Source: Sanghuangporus weigelae (taxonomy: Eukaryota > Basidiomycota > Agaricomycetes > Hymenochaetales > Hymenochaetaceae). From it: DNA of 64,000 bases. The DNA lies in contig CP137321.1 of NCBI GenBank assembly GCA_033182465.1, positions 1,550,001 through 1,614,000 on the forward strand, read 5' to 3'. The notes under the pieces are model-generated. The model made no database searches, was not told the origin of the DNA, and worked only from the letters and a program-made list of their open reading frames with translations. The translations under genes were made by a program, and so were the position numbers. Below, in pieces: positions 22,567 to 35,783 of the stretch; position 1 is the first letter of the stretch; the number at the start of each line of letters is the position of its first letter.

Positions 22567-23872
22567 TCAATAGTAATGTAAGAATAACAAAGCGAGACTG
22601 GCGCCGATGAGGAAGACGAGAATGTAAAGTCTGCTATCTTTTGCTCGTCGCTTAGCCTCTTTTAGTTGCACATTACCCTTCTCCATGCTCGCTGTGGTAC
22701 TGATGGCGTCCTCGTATAATTGATCTGTGATTTCCGACTGCTTCGTAAGGTGTGCGACCAGTTCGGTCTGAAGAGCGCTTATGTCCATGAGACGCGACTC
22801 GGCTTGTTGGACGGAAGCAAGTGTATCCTGCACGGAACGAAGAATATTTGCATTTTCCGACTCAAACTGCTGAATCTGGGAAGCTGAGAGCTCTAGGTCG
22901 TCGTCATCGTCGTCATCGTCGTCGTCCAGCCACTGGACCGCTGAAGATGAGTCTGGCCTAGGTGAGGCAGAAGACAGAGAAGGAGAGGGAAGGCCGATTG
23001 AAGACGCAATATTTGATGCAGCACCTCCAAGCCAACTTCGCGTACCGCCTGAACCAGCCAGAGACACAGGCTCGGGGATAGGGAGTAAGTCTCCCAAGCC
23101 CATGCTCACAGCTTCTCGTGCTGCACTCGACCCTAGCGTCCGCGTCCGTTCCATTTGTCGTTTGATTCGCTCTTCTTGCATCTCTTTTTGCGTCTGGCCG
23201 ACTTGCGCTAGACGTCGATTCAGATAATACGTTACACTGGAGTTGTGTGCTGCTCGATTCACTGCAGCTAAGGAAGATGAATCCTGTTTCAGACGAGCTG
23301 GAAGTAATCGTGTAAGGAGGTTCGTATCCGACGATGCAAGTTCTGCACGTTCTGCAGTGCACATTTCAGAACTCTCTGCATAAGATAAATAACCAGGGCA
23401 CGTACTTTTGTCTAATGCTTCCAATTCTTTCACACGATCTGCGCACTTTGATAGAATTATTCGTGCTTGGAGGTCAATTTGGTCACGCTCTTCGTTTGTG
23501 AGGTAGCGGATGGATGACCATGATTGATCTGATCCGTGGAGTTCGAGAGGACGAGCTGGCTGACGGAGAAAAGATGAGGAACTCGAATCGACTGCCAAGT
23601 ACGCTCTTCGGATACTCGAGAGCATCTTGTCGAGATTATTTATATGGTTCAGCTACCGGAGATGGTAAGCCACAGATATACCGTAGTGTAGAGCTTTGCC
23701 TCACAATGTTGTATGCCTCTCTCAAATACTCCTTGTTCAACAGCGCTTGAGTGTCGTCTGTCTCATCGTGGCTTCGTCTGGCAGACTTTCCTATCTTCCT
23801 CCTCTTAGCGTCCGGTAAAGATGACTTGGCGACAATTTCGCGAAACTGTGATGTTCGATCCGTGAAGGCCAT
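22567..23872 (-). CDS. UFE1: ER Qa-SNARE, syntaxin-18 / Ufe1
   Basis: 408 residues in two exons: 23872-23705 and 23625-22567, separated by a 79-nt phase-0 intron (GTGAGG...GACAAG). The N-terminus MAFTDRTSQFREIVAKSS is typical of syntaxin 18. A helical N-terminal domain follows (YLTNEERDQIDLQARIIL), then a Ser-rich linker with a run of ten aspartates after VQWL. The C-terminal SNARE helix has its central Gln near LQTELVAHLTKQSEI, and a single membrane anchor ends the protein (LALLFLHYY). Ufe1 drives fusion of Golgi-derived vesicles with the ER, together with Sec20, Use1 and Sec22. The Asp run is encoded by a GAC/GAT repeat around 22895-22925 and may vary in length. Confidence 0.9.
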
Positions 23873-24447
23873 GATGAATGTCCAAAGTTTTAGATTATGA
23901 GGAGAAAAGACGCGTCGAGGAGGGGTATATCCTTCGTGTACCGTGCGTGCTGATGTGTACAGTACAGATTCACAGATCCGGCGGGGACAAGTTCTGCCTT
24001 TCCAGGCGCCGTTTCGATCGACGGCTTTCCTAATAAGGATACCATTATAAAAGCGCTACAATTTGCTGGCATTAATCTTCTTTCAAAATGACCCTTTTGA
24101 CCTTCGCCGTCCTGAAGCCTGTGCGCGTTGTTCATGTTCAGTAATGTTAGGCCCGTTTGAAGGGGTCAGAGCAAAAACTATCTGCGTTTGAGGCAAACAG
24201 AAGATCGTCTCTACTTTTGTCTGCCATAGTTATGATAGACATTTTCCTAGTGTGTGCACTTCGTAGTACTACGTAGCATTAATATTGTTCCTGTGTAGAC
24301 CAAGTTTTTGTAGTAGTAGAATCTGAAATGACTTCTATTCTATTGAAAAGAAACTACACTCAGGCGGCAACCTGACTCGCACGTGGTGAGATTAGACTGT
24401 CATCAATTCAGGAATAGTGATCATCATAACTTTCTCGTCTGCACAAT
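23873..24447. other. Divergent intergenic region UFE1 / FRS2, 575 bp
   Basis: Holds the promoters of both flanking genes. A short minus-strand frame at 23890-24135 lacks domain-like sequence and reads as 5' leader. No RNA gene or repeat is recognised. Confidence 0.5.
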
Positions 24448-26439
<1,992 letters not shown>

Positions 26440-26516
26440 ACTTGACATGTCTAGATGAACCAAGTAACTATAGAAATTGTAACGAATACGAGATAATTTT
26501 CAAGCAGATTGGTTTG

Positions 26517-27622
26517 TTATAATTTCCAAACTTGGAATGTCCCGTCGTTCAGAGATCCGAGAGCACCACCGAGTGGGCCCTGTGATTCATTCCGCCCTTT
26601 AGGACCGGCAAGTGCGTTGATCATCCTGAACGATGGCATTAGCAGCAGCCCAAAGAGTTGCTTGAAACTTACGGATCGGGTCCGCAGACAAGGACTATGG
26701 TCCTCCCGCCCGTGTTGCGTAATGCAGATTTTAAAATATCTTTATTGATTCTCCCGACAACCAGATCGTCCTTCTCAAACTCGCCGTCTCGACTATCGAC
26801 AAATGTGTGCACACGGAGGTTCTGAGGATTCTTGTCCTTCCATGTGGACAGACTGTCAAGGATCACTGGAGGAGGGAGTTCCTTCGATGAACGATACGAA
26901 TGCAATAGAGTGAACCTGGTTTTCGGTATCTTCGTTGGATCGGAAAAGAGCGCATGAAGTAGTTGATGGAAGGGAGCGATGCCGGTTCCTCCAGCAACCT
27001 TGAGACCATTCAGTACATTTACGTCAGAGTAAAACATGATACACACCATAACAACATTATCCCAAGTATCATCTTGCCATGCCCACGTTTGTTCTGGCCC
27101 ACGTATCTCTATTTTCTCCCCGGGAGTCCTCCTATGAAGCCATCGACCGACCTCTCCATGCTCATACTTCTTTACCCAGAAGGTCATCTCTCCACCTGAA
27201 GATATCCCTTCAAGAGGTGTATATGGCCGTTCGACTTGAATATCCGAGTCTTTCACGTATATAGTCCAGATGGGCTGAAAAAAGGCATTGGAAGCTCCTG
27301 AGATAGTGTCCGGACGAACGGCTAGACGAAGAAGCCTCGTATTTTCGGATGTCTTCTCGGAAGATGCAAACACAGCTGGTATGAAGTAGTCCGGTGCAAG
27401 AGGTCCAAGGGCTTGCTGCCACGAATTATTGGCCTTCCATGCCCAGAAACCCAATGTGGACGTGGTTACGGCTCCGAGGGCATACCATTTGCGCTTATTG
27501 TTGGAGGGATTATCTCTCTTTCCAGAGGCCGTTTTTCGTATGGACGCACGGCGACTGTGATTTCCTCTACAGAGCTTAAGTGTCTGGAAATGACGGTAGC
27601 GTCGTAAGGAAAGAAAAGACAT
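26517..27622 (-). CDS. Mitochondrial NAD(P)H-dependent flavoprotein, CYC2-like
   Basis: About 335 residues in three exons. A basic N-terminus (MSFLSLRRYRHFQTLKL) suggests mitochondrial import, and one membrane segment follows (WYALGAVTTSTLGFWAWKA). The ferredoxin-reductase fold is clear: the FAD motif in VERPYTPLEG, the NAD-site start VAGGTGIAPFHQLLHALF after a 48-nt intron, and the pyridine-nucleotide motif VCGPDP. A last intron after GPDP leads to MINALAGPKGRNESQGPLG and the end FQVWKL. It fits Cyc2, an inner-membrane flavoprotein that reduces haem for cytochrome c maturation in yeast, better than a microsomal cytochrome b5 reductase. The latter remains possible. It is head to head with the zinc-finger gene. 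Confidence 0.8.
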
Positions 27623-27821
27623 TGGAATTGCAAAATCGTAAGCGGCACGGGATCTGCAGTGAACGTGTCGATCATGTGCTCAGCCTCTTTCCTAATTTAG
27701 GGAGCGGCCAGCCCTGCATGCCACTTCTTCCTGCTTCCTCACAGCACAACCACATAACACACTGCTGTGAGGGCTACTCTACTCTTTCTTGATTAATTTC
27801 TTATATTATCACGACTATCGT
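27623..27821. promoter_or_regulatory. Divergent promoter interval, CYC2-like / zinc finger
   Basis: 199 bp between opposite start codons. AT-rich pyrimidine tracts occur before the plus-strand ATG (TTTCTTGATTAATTTC). No clear shared operator was identified. Confidence 0.45.
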
Positions 27822-29742
27822 ATGCATTCATTTCATGACATTCACGACTTTGACGATGCAGGCAGGACCTCACATTTCGACAACAGCAACACCTTCAACG
27901 TTCCTTCAAATAGAGCAGCTACTCTTCTGCTCCCATTAGAACTCAAGTACAATTCTATTCTATCTCTATCATCAACTCCCGTAGATTCTTCCACGCTTCG
28001 TGCAGCTCCTCATTTGGACGAAGTTGGCCAATTTTCTGCTTTTTTACCAGTCGCTCGTATACCTCTGATCCTGGCGGATACTGGGAGGCAACTGAGTGGC
28101 TCATCTGACTTTCAAATCAATGCCGCTCTCCCCCTCGACACTCTAGGGCGGATAAATGATGCTCACTCCCGAAAAGCGAATGGCCTGGGGCTCCATTTAA
28201 GCGAAGATATGAACTACTCTAAGCCAAGGGCCGAGATGCAACCTCCAGGCCGATCGCGAACGTTGTCATCAGATCGCTTATTCGGTGATTTTCCGGACTT
28301 CTCCTCGGAATGTTTTGCGGCACAGAACCTCTTTGAGGATGACTATGGGAGTCTGGGGTCTGCGAGCAATGGACTAGAACAGTGCGATATTCTTGCTGAC
28401 GAAAAGCTGATCATTGCCGCAGACTCTCGCATCTCACCGTCGACGTCTTGCTCTCTTAGTGGCTTTGATTATTCGTTGGCGGCTTCTTCCAGCTCACAAC
28501 GACTGTTTGGTTCCTCAAATTCGTCAAAAGATTCCTCGGACTTCACTGGTCTTGTGGCTGATATAAACATGTTCGACAAAGAAGACAACAGCAATGTCTG
28601 CGTCCGACCTCGAGATCTGATGGAGGACAAGGAAGGCGACACAGCAGAAGAACCAACTTCACCTATGAGCATTAAGATCGAGGATACTCAAGATGACCCA
28701 ATGCTACTTCCTAGTAATCCTGCGACACCCAAATATCTCAATGTACCTCGACCGGACTGGCCACAAATACCTGCTGAACATCTTCCATTCATAATTGAGC
28801 AATATCTTGCACAATTTGTTCCCAGTACGGAAGTTGCGACCACTTTTGTGCCTGGCGCTCAACCGAAGGAAGCTCCCGGTCACCCTTACACACCTATCAC
28901 TGCCGAGATATTGGAAGCTGTGGAAGAGCCGCGCCCGATTTCAGAGCCGATAAAGCAGAGGAAAGGGCTGGCCGACAAAACGAATGGTCCAAGAACAAAT
29001 GCCGCCTCTCGAGCCGGAGCGAATATTATGCTTATGCACGAATCTCTCATCCCGCAGGATGTAGCTTTGAGAAGGGCTCACGAGGGCGTCCCTACTGTCA
29101 CTGTCGTACAGAAGAATAGATATTTCCTGATGGTGCATCCCGGAGAGAGACTCCCCGAAGAATTACTTTTCAGTTTTGCGGGACGCCTGAATCCTTCAGG
29201 CCAGCAAATACCGGGCTATAGGTGCTACGTAGAGGGATGTTCGAAGACAACAAAGCGTAAAGACCACATGGCTGATCATGTGCGAACACATCTAGGAGAA
29301 AAGCCGTTTCAGTGCAGTGTCTGGTGCGTAACATAGTGGAGAATGTCATAAAAAGCGACTGATCCCACATTTTTATAGCGGAATGGGTTTCATTCGCAAT
29401 AACGACTGTCAAAGACACGAGAACAATCATCGTCCCGATAAGAAATTCGTCTGTCCTTGGTAAGTACGATCATGAATCTTAACAAGTATCAAGAGCTGAT
29501 CTTTCGCTTACAGCAAAGCAGCCTTCTCGCGCAGAGATCTATTCGTAAGGCATCAAAAGACAGTCTGTACAATGGGTCAAGGGATAGAAATATCTGGATG
29601 CATACGTCGTCCTCGGAAATGTGGCAAAGGTTCCAGTACGACTTCTTTCAAAGGTACAAGACAGGGCACTCCAGATGGAGATGATGCGAACGACCCTGAT
29701 TATATTCCTGGAAATATTACTTGGGCGACTGTGCATCCTTGA
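27822..29742 (+). CDS. C2H2 zinc-finger transcription factor
   Basis: About 605 residues in three exons. The first ~440 residues are long, acidic and Ser-rich with no fold recognised; they contain a possible SUMO site (MSIKIEDTQDD) and likely activation segments. Zinc fingers are at the C-terminus. Finger 1 is CYVEGCSKTTKRKDHMADH...H. Finger 2 spans the second exon junction, CSVCGMGFIRNNDCQRHENN. A third, atypical finger reads CPCKAAFSRRDLFVRHQKT with a final Cys. Introns sit at GTC TG|GTGCGT and CCT TG|GTAAGT, within the fingers. The tail ends DPDYIPGNITWATVHP. It is presumed to be a nuclear DNA-binding regulator; the target is unknown. The CDS is taken from the first ATG, 27822. Confidence 0.85.
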
Positions 29743-29988
29743 AATTTTATCTACTATATCACTATCAAGGGATCCATTGTAGTGCTATATTTTTCTTTCT
29801 AGTCTATCAACTGTATCAATACGATTTATTTAGATGCAGTAAATACATGTGACCAGCTGATTGCATTCAGGAGTTCGAAAAGACACGAATGATTAGGGCC
29901 GGCATTTCCACCTCACAACTTTGATTGAAGTGCTGACCTGACCTGGCCTTAACTTTGACTAACTACGCTATACTCCTTCGCGAAAAAC

Positions 29989-30949
29989 ATGTCCTCAAGA
30001 GGTCGTTCGCCGTCACCGCGTCCTCTCGGTGACCGAGATGCGGACATTGACATGGATCGCTCTCCGACCCAGGACAAACCCCTAGCGAAAGTCGTCATCG
30101 TCACCAACTTGAGTCGGAATGTTGTTGAGTCGCACTTGCGCAGCATTTTTGGATTCTACGGCGACATCTCAAAAATTGATCTACCTTTGTTTGGAAAATG
30201 TACGAGCCATCAGTCTCGAGTCTAACATTTAGTTCGGATTCAGTTTCTTATACTGATTGTCTGTTTCAGCTGGTCAGAATCGAGGCAAAGCTGCACTTGA
30301 GTTCGCCACGTCAACTGCCGCACACAAAGCAGCTTCTCACATGGACGGAGGGCAACTCGATGGAGCTGTTCTGAAAGTTGAGCTGTCGGATCTTCCTATA
30401 CGCTCGCCATCTCGTTCACCACGGTTCGGTCGCAATGGACGCGACGTTGTCCGTTCATACTCTCGTTCACGTTCGTTTTCTCGAGGACCGGCTGGGCGAC
30501 GGCGAGCACTGTATGACAAGGAGCCGAGGTACGGCGATTCGTACCGTGGAAGAGGTTATGGTGTTGGTCGACGTGGACCACCTGCTCGAGACACATACAG
30601 ACCGTATTCGCGATCTCGGACTCGATCACGTTCTCCGTACCGTCGACCGCCAGGCAGACTCGGGGCAAGGAGACGTTCTCCGAGCTACGAGCGTGGAGGA
30701 ACGGGTTATGGTCGCGGAAGGACCAGGTCAAGGAGCAACTCTATATACTCCAGCCGTTCACGCAGTCGGTCCTACACGCCATCTCGCTCTCGCTCTAGGA
30801 CACGCTCTCGTTCTCGGTCGTACTCCTCAGATTCTAGGTACACACGTAGCAGTAGGAGCTATTCACGCAGCAGGGGAAGGAGGAGCCATAGCCGGGATGA
30901 CATCAGGGACAGCAGGTCAAGATCTCCCATGTCTGCAAGGGATGATTGA
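29989..30949 (+). CDS. RNPS1-like SR protein (RRM plus RS domain)
   Basis: 296 residues in two exons, with intron 30200-30269 (GTACGA...TTTCAG, phase 1). A short Ser/Pro/Arg-rich head precedes one RRM at about residues 33-105: VVIVTNLSRNVVESHLRSIF, then GQNRGKAALEFAT, then HMDGGQLDGAVLKVELSD. The HMDGGQLDG stretch is characteristic of RNPS1, a peripheral exon-junction-complex and splicing activator. The C-terminal half is a dense RS domain (SRSRTRSRSPYRR and many more SR dipeptides) with a Gly/Tyr/Arg-rich stretch (GRGYGVGRRGPP). A nuclear role in splicing is expected by family. The RS coding region also leaves long open frames in other phases, which are composition effects. Confidence 0.9.
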
Positions 30950-31065
30950 TACTATTTCTACTGATTTATTTGTTGCCAATAATGCTCATCATCGCGTGTC
31001 TAACAGTCTACTGATTGATATTATTTATATAAAAAGACATCTCAGCTCGTATATAATTGTAGACG

Positions 31066-34000
31066 TTATTCGCTGTGATCAGACTCATCATCAGCAAGGA
31101 ATGGGCTACAAAGACATTTTAGCATGGTAAACCGAAAAAAGGAAGACAGACGTACGTATATTCGTATCGTCGGATGGTGGTGCTCATCCATTCTTCGTCG
31201 GCATCTTCAAGAGCGTAGCCACGACCACCTGCATAGCTAAGAATTACGGGTAACAAAACTAGGCCGTGTAAAGCGCCAGAAATGATGAGAGTTAACCACA
31301 TGCGGAAGTAGTAGATCTATTCCGACAATCATTAGCAAAGAAACGGGGCAAGTGCTGTCGAACGGACCTCCAACAGCCTCGATCGAGTCAGAGCTAGCAC
31401 AGAGATACCGATGAGCTTCGTAAACGTAATGCCGGATAGCACCTATGCAAAGGTGATGGGTGAGGTCTCGTTATTAATGATCGGCACAGAAACTTACCGA
31501 AGGTCCCACATCGACCAGTGCCGTCCACATTCGTTCATCGCGCTCCTTCTGACGCGAGTTCAGGTCGACTGGAAGACCAGTCCCAGCACCCATAAAGGCT
31601 CGAGCAATGTGCGCGCAAAATTCGACTGCAATACCCAGGGAAATCACCAGATTTACCAGGCTGATAGCATTCAGCATGATCCCCCACACGCCCATCACGC
31701 CCATGACAGTGGTCACCGTAAGTGCAACGACTCCTGTTACTATAGACCCTGTTCTCCAGGAACCCAACAGCAAAGACGTGATGACCAGAACTGCTGCGAG
31801 ACCAAGACCAAGGATTTCCTGGGTAATGGCAATGATGTGTATATACTGGTCGAAGAACACGTAGTGAATAGAATATGGGAAAACATCGATACCCGTACGC
31901 TCGGAGACATCATCCGCGATCCGCCGAGCAGCATTGAGCGAGTTAATGTAATCGGATTGTGACTTGAGTGGAGTGTGTGATGTTCGGAAATGCGAGGCTT
32001 TGACGCCAGTGTGTGCCTCCAGCTTTACAGCAGTTGAGTAAGCAGCTTGTCCACCCAACGCGCAATCCTCATCGGCTGGCGATTGCAGCCACTGCTTCAG
32101 ATACCATGAGAACTCGTCGCCTTCGGGAAGCCCATCCAGAGTGATGTTCCATGCTGGATCGTGGTCGTCCAAACAAGCTCTGCACAGCCGAGGTGAATCT
32201 CGAGCCTTGCAGAAGACATCTGGTTTGGCTCGGCGAACTCGACAACAGCCATTTGCGGGATTTAGCCAATGGAGGAAATCATCAATCCATGAGGCAGCAG
32301 GCTGAGATATAAACGATGATTCGGAGCGATTGCGCTCCACCTCCAGGACGTTTGCCAAAGAGAAATCATCGCAAGTCGTAAACCTTCCACAGATATGCCT
32401 TTGGCCAGTCTTCGTGGTAACGTCCACCTCACTAGCGACAAAATAGACGGGAGGGCCAACGTCGAGATATTTGTCCACAGCGTCGAAGTAAGGAACGAGG
32501 TAAGAATCGGAAGGAAGAGCCAATCGTTGGTCTATGAGTAAAGCTCAGTATACGTCGTTGAACCTCAGGATAGTGTGACCTACCGAGACCCAGCTGAATA
32601 TGTTGAATGGAAATGACAGAGACAACGAAGACGCCGCCAAATGTGAGAAGCACGATGACCTTTATCACAGGCTTGAGCAGAAATGGCGCATATTTCCTTC
32701 GAATGAACTTCGCAAGTCTTCCCACGCTAGCGGTTATTGGCGGGCCTTCCGGAAGAGCAGTGCGTGAGGAAAGAGTGATACAGGGAATGCAATCAGCTCG
32801 GTTTGACTAGATAAACATAAACATTAAGCCACTTTTCACCTAGTATGGACTGCCGACATACCTCGATTCTATGCAAATCCAGCGCTAGAGCGCTCACAAA
32901 TACTGTAACTTGAAGTACCGCATTCAAGAAGACGCTTCCAGCAGCATAAAGGGCAAAGTTCCGCACTGCTGGCATAGGCACCAATGCACCGAGCGCAAAA
33001 GCCGTCACTTCCGTGATCGAGCTGAGAAGAATAGAAGGGCCCATCTTAGCTAATGCTCTAGCCACACGCTCTTCCACAGTGAAGTGAATTGGAACGGAGA
33101 CCGCGTCGGTAGATTCGTCGTGCGAGGAAGAGAACGGAGAAGGTCGTACTCGCGTCACTGAAGCCGTCGTGACGATAGATCCTGCGCCTAAGTCTTGAGG
33201 ATTAGTCGTCGCGTTCGGCCCATGAAGCAAATTTTGGCGGTCAAGCTCATGCACCAGGATAAAAACATTATCAACGCCAACAGCCAATACCAGGAACGGT
33301 ATGACTTCTGCGATGATGAGGGTAACTTTGACGTCCATCACGGAGAAAAACCCAATCGAAGATGACACTGATAGTATCACAAGCCCAATGCCAAATAAAC
33401 CAAGAGTAAACTTGGAATTGACGAAGAGACTTCGAGGTAGTCGAGGAAACAATGTCGGAACATCTTCGGTTTCCAGTGGGATCGAAGACGTTGAAAGCTT
33501 ATTCCTGAAGTAACGAGGAAGATTTACAGCCCAGCGAACAAGCGACTGTACAACGCCTTCTTCGTTCGGCATTGCGGCGTTGTTCCCAAGAGTAAGAGCG
33601 ACGTAGAAAAACATCACGAGGTAGGACAGCACGACGATCTTGACGTCTGTGTTCGTGCTCTTATTGATCTCTTCTTCTAACGAGACTCCAGTAGAAAACT
33701 GCACGTTCAAACCGACTTCTTCTAAGGCCGTGCTACTAATGTTCTGTAAGTACTCGCGAAGGCTACGTTCCCAGTCCATTGCTATCGCCTGCTTCTCCAC
33801 ATCAAGCGAATCTTCGACAACAATGGTCACGACCATCGCGCGAGCTTCCAAATACTCCTTTGCATCCGTAACATCCGGTCCGTTAGGAAGACCACCCAGG
33901 ACAAACTCGGGGTTCAAAGGCTGCTTGAAGTCCGGAAGGCATTCTGCCGGAGCCGATGCGCACTGCATGACCTTGTCTTTCCATAAGTCCTCGTAGCCAT

Positions 34001-35577
34001 CGATCTCATAGTCGAACCAAGCCGTAATAGATTGCACAACACATGGCGTCCTTGGTCCGGATGGTTTGAAGCAGACATCCGACAACTCATAACCATCGGA
34101 GGAAACCAGAGATCGAATATTTGATTCGATGTCGAACCACCATTTCAGGTGCTCGTATGAGAGGACAGGCGGAAGGTCGTCGTTGGCAGTCGATAATCCG
34201 ATACTTCTAGTTTTATCCATCAACGAGCGCTTCGACGCACTGAGAGGAGCAGAGGTGAGAAAGATTTGCTGCGGCCTGTAGAACGGGCCAAATTGCCGAT
34301 CAAAGAATTCCTTCTGCATCTTGCTCTCCGAATCCGGCGCAACCCAAAGTCGAACGGGATCGGTCTCGACCTCAAATTTCTCCCATCCGATATTCAATAG
34401 TCCAAAAATAGTAAAGACAATAGCAAACGTGAGCCACGGAGAATTAGCGCAAAGAAGACCTAGGCGATAAAATGACCGTCGTAGGAACGTATTGAGTCGA
34501 TATTGTCGAGGTTGTAAAGTTTCGATGGGATCCAGGAGGGATGCACCCCGACCCATGTGCCTTAGGTCAGTGGGCTGGCCGCCATATGATTCTTCGGCGC
34601 CGTGAGGGAGAGCAGAGGCGCCCAATAAACTCCGGGAATGTGAACGCGGCGAAAGTGGGTTGTCTGCAGGATCTTCACCGGGCAAAGCAAGTCGATCCGT
34701 CATTTTATCCTTCTGGCTGCGAGATATCAGCCTCACAACATAGAGGAGGAAACATGCGACCACGACAAGTCCGTATAGGTTGGTGAGAGCAAACGTGAGG
34801 CACGAAATCTTGCCAACGTGGCAAGTCGATTCAGAGTTCGGGGGTAACACCGGTGGCAATTCTGGACAGACGTTAGCACAGTCAATACAAGTGCATCGAC
34901 TTTGTAGGTCATTGTCAGAGCAGCGACGAGGCGTCGGATTGTATGGTTCAAAATCCGGAGGTTCAGAATATTCGAAATTGATTTGGAATGGACTGCCAAT
35001 GTCCTTCACATCTCCTAGGTATTTCAAGAACGCGCTTGAATCCTTAGCACCGCCTCCTATGAAGTCCATAGCGTAACTATTCGCCGAACCAAGCTTGACC
35101 TCGTTACAACTGTCGTAGAATCCATCTGCGAACTGTTCTCCAACGAAAAAATCTATCGACTTCACTGCAACTCTCTTGTCGTAAGAAGGCTGAGTCGATG
35201 TGATATTTAGGAAGGAACCTTGGTTGCGCGCGCAGGTGAGGGAGCAAAAAAATGAGCGAAAGTTGTTTCGGCAAGCGGGACAGGAACCAACAAGGGTCTC
35301 GACGGTATCGAAATTGTCCCGCAGTGTTTCCATCTGGCCTTGAGTACAACACACAGGGCCTTCGGCGAACTGCAGCCCACAAACTTCTACAAGCAAGTTC
35401 CGAGCATCGTCATTCTCTACCTAAGGATTCATAAGATCAATGACGGTTTCCATATTAAACAAACGCTATGCGACGCACCTCTTGCGGAGGACCATCGTAC
35501 GGACACGGTAGTTGTTTTCCCCAGCCCGTCTTGGAGCCGCAATGGCCCCGCATCGCGCAACGATTTTCATCAACCAT
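31066..35577 (-). CDS. NCR1: NPC1/NCR1 sterol transporter (sterol-sensing, RND-like)
   Basis: About 1,380 residues. The Cys-rich N-terminal sterol-binding domain opens CAMRGHCGSKTGWGKQLPCP and continues VETLVGSCPACRNNFRSFF and YAMDFIGGGAKDSSAFLKY. A membrane helix and a luminal domain follow. The sterol-sensing domain contains VIPFLVLAVGVDNVFILVHE, and the second RND half includes GVMGVWGIMLNAISLVNLV and ISLGIAVEFCAHIARAFMG. It moves sterol out of the vacuole/lysosome lumen. The true C-terminus lies across a 50-nt intron (31106-31155): RRYEYT is completed and PFLADDESDHSE ends the protein; reading through the intron would give a false tail. The only in-frame start found (35577) gives MVDENRCAMRG with no signal peptide, although the family needs one. 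Divergent from DPH1. Confidence 0.92.
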
Positions 35578-35783
35578 AGTTCACCGTGCGGTTGATAGCA
35601 TCGACTACACAGCAGGTGGTGGAGGTGAGATGATTAAAGGAGGTCCAGTAACGAGACGCGTGAAGTCGCGAGATCCAAGGCCGACGCGGTGTTACGTCAA
35701 TGCGTGAGTGCGTTACATAATCACGGATGGTAAAATCCGAGCGAATAAATTAAACTTGTCTGCATCATTGGTTCCAAAATAAA
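35578..35783. promoter_or_regulatory. Divergent promoter interval, NCR1 / DPH1
   Basis: 206 bp separate the opposite starts. The interval contains in-frame stops directly upstream of the NCR1 ATG, so it cannot extend that reading frame. An AT-rich stretch (AATAAATTAAACTTG) lies before the DPH1 ATG. Confidence 0.45.

Noticed and set aside
23890-24135. An 81-codon minus-strand frame between UFE1 and FRS2
   Set aside because: Short, no domain, located in the promoter/leader space of UFE1.
30378-31130. A 250-codon plus-strand frame overlapping the RNPS1-like gene and running past its stop
   Set aside because: It is a composition effect of the repetitive Arg/Ser codons. The overlapping frame has an RRM, a proper splice and an RS domain, while this one has no domain and runs into the NCR1 3' end.
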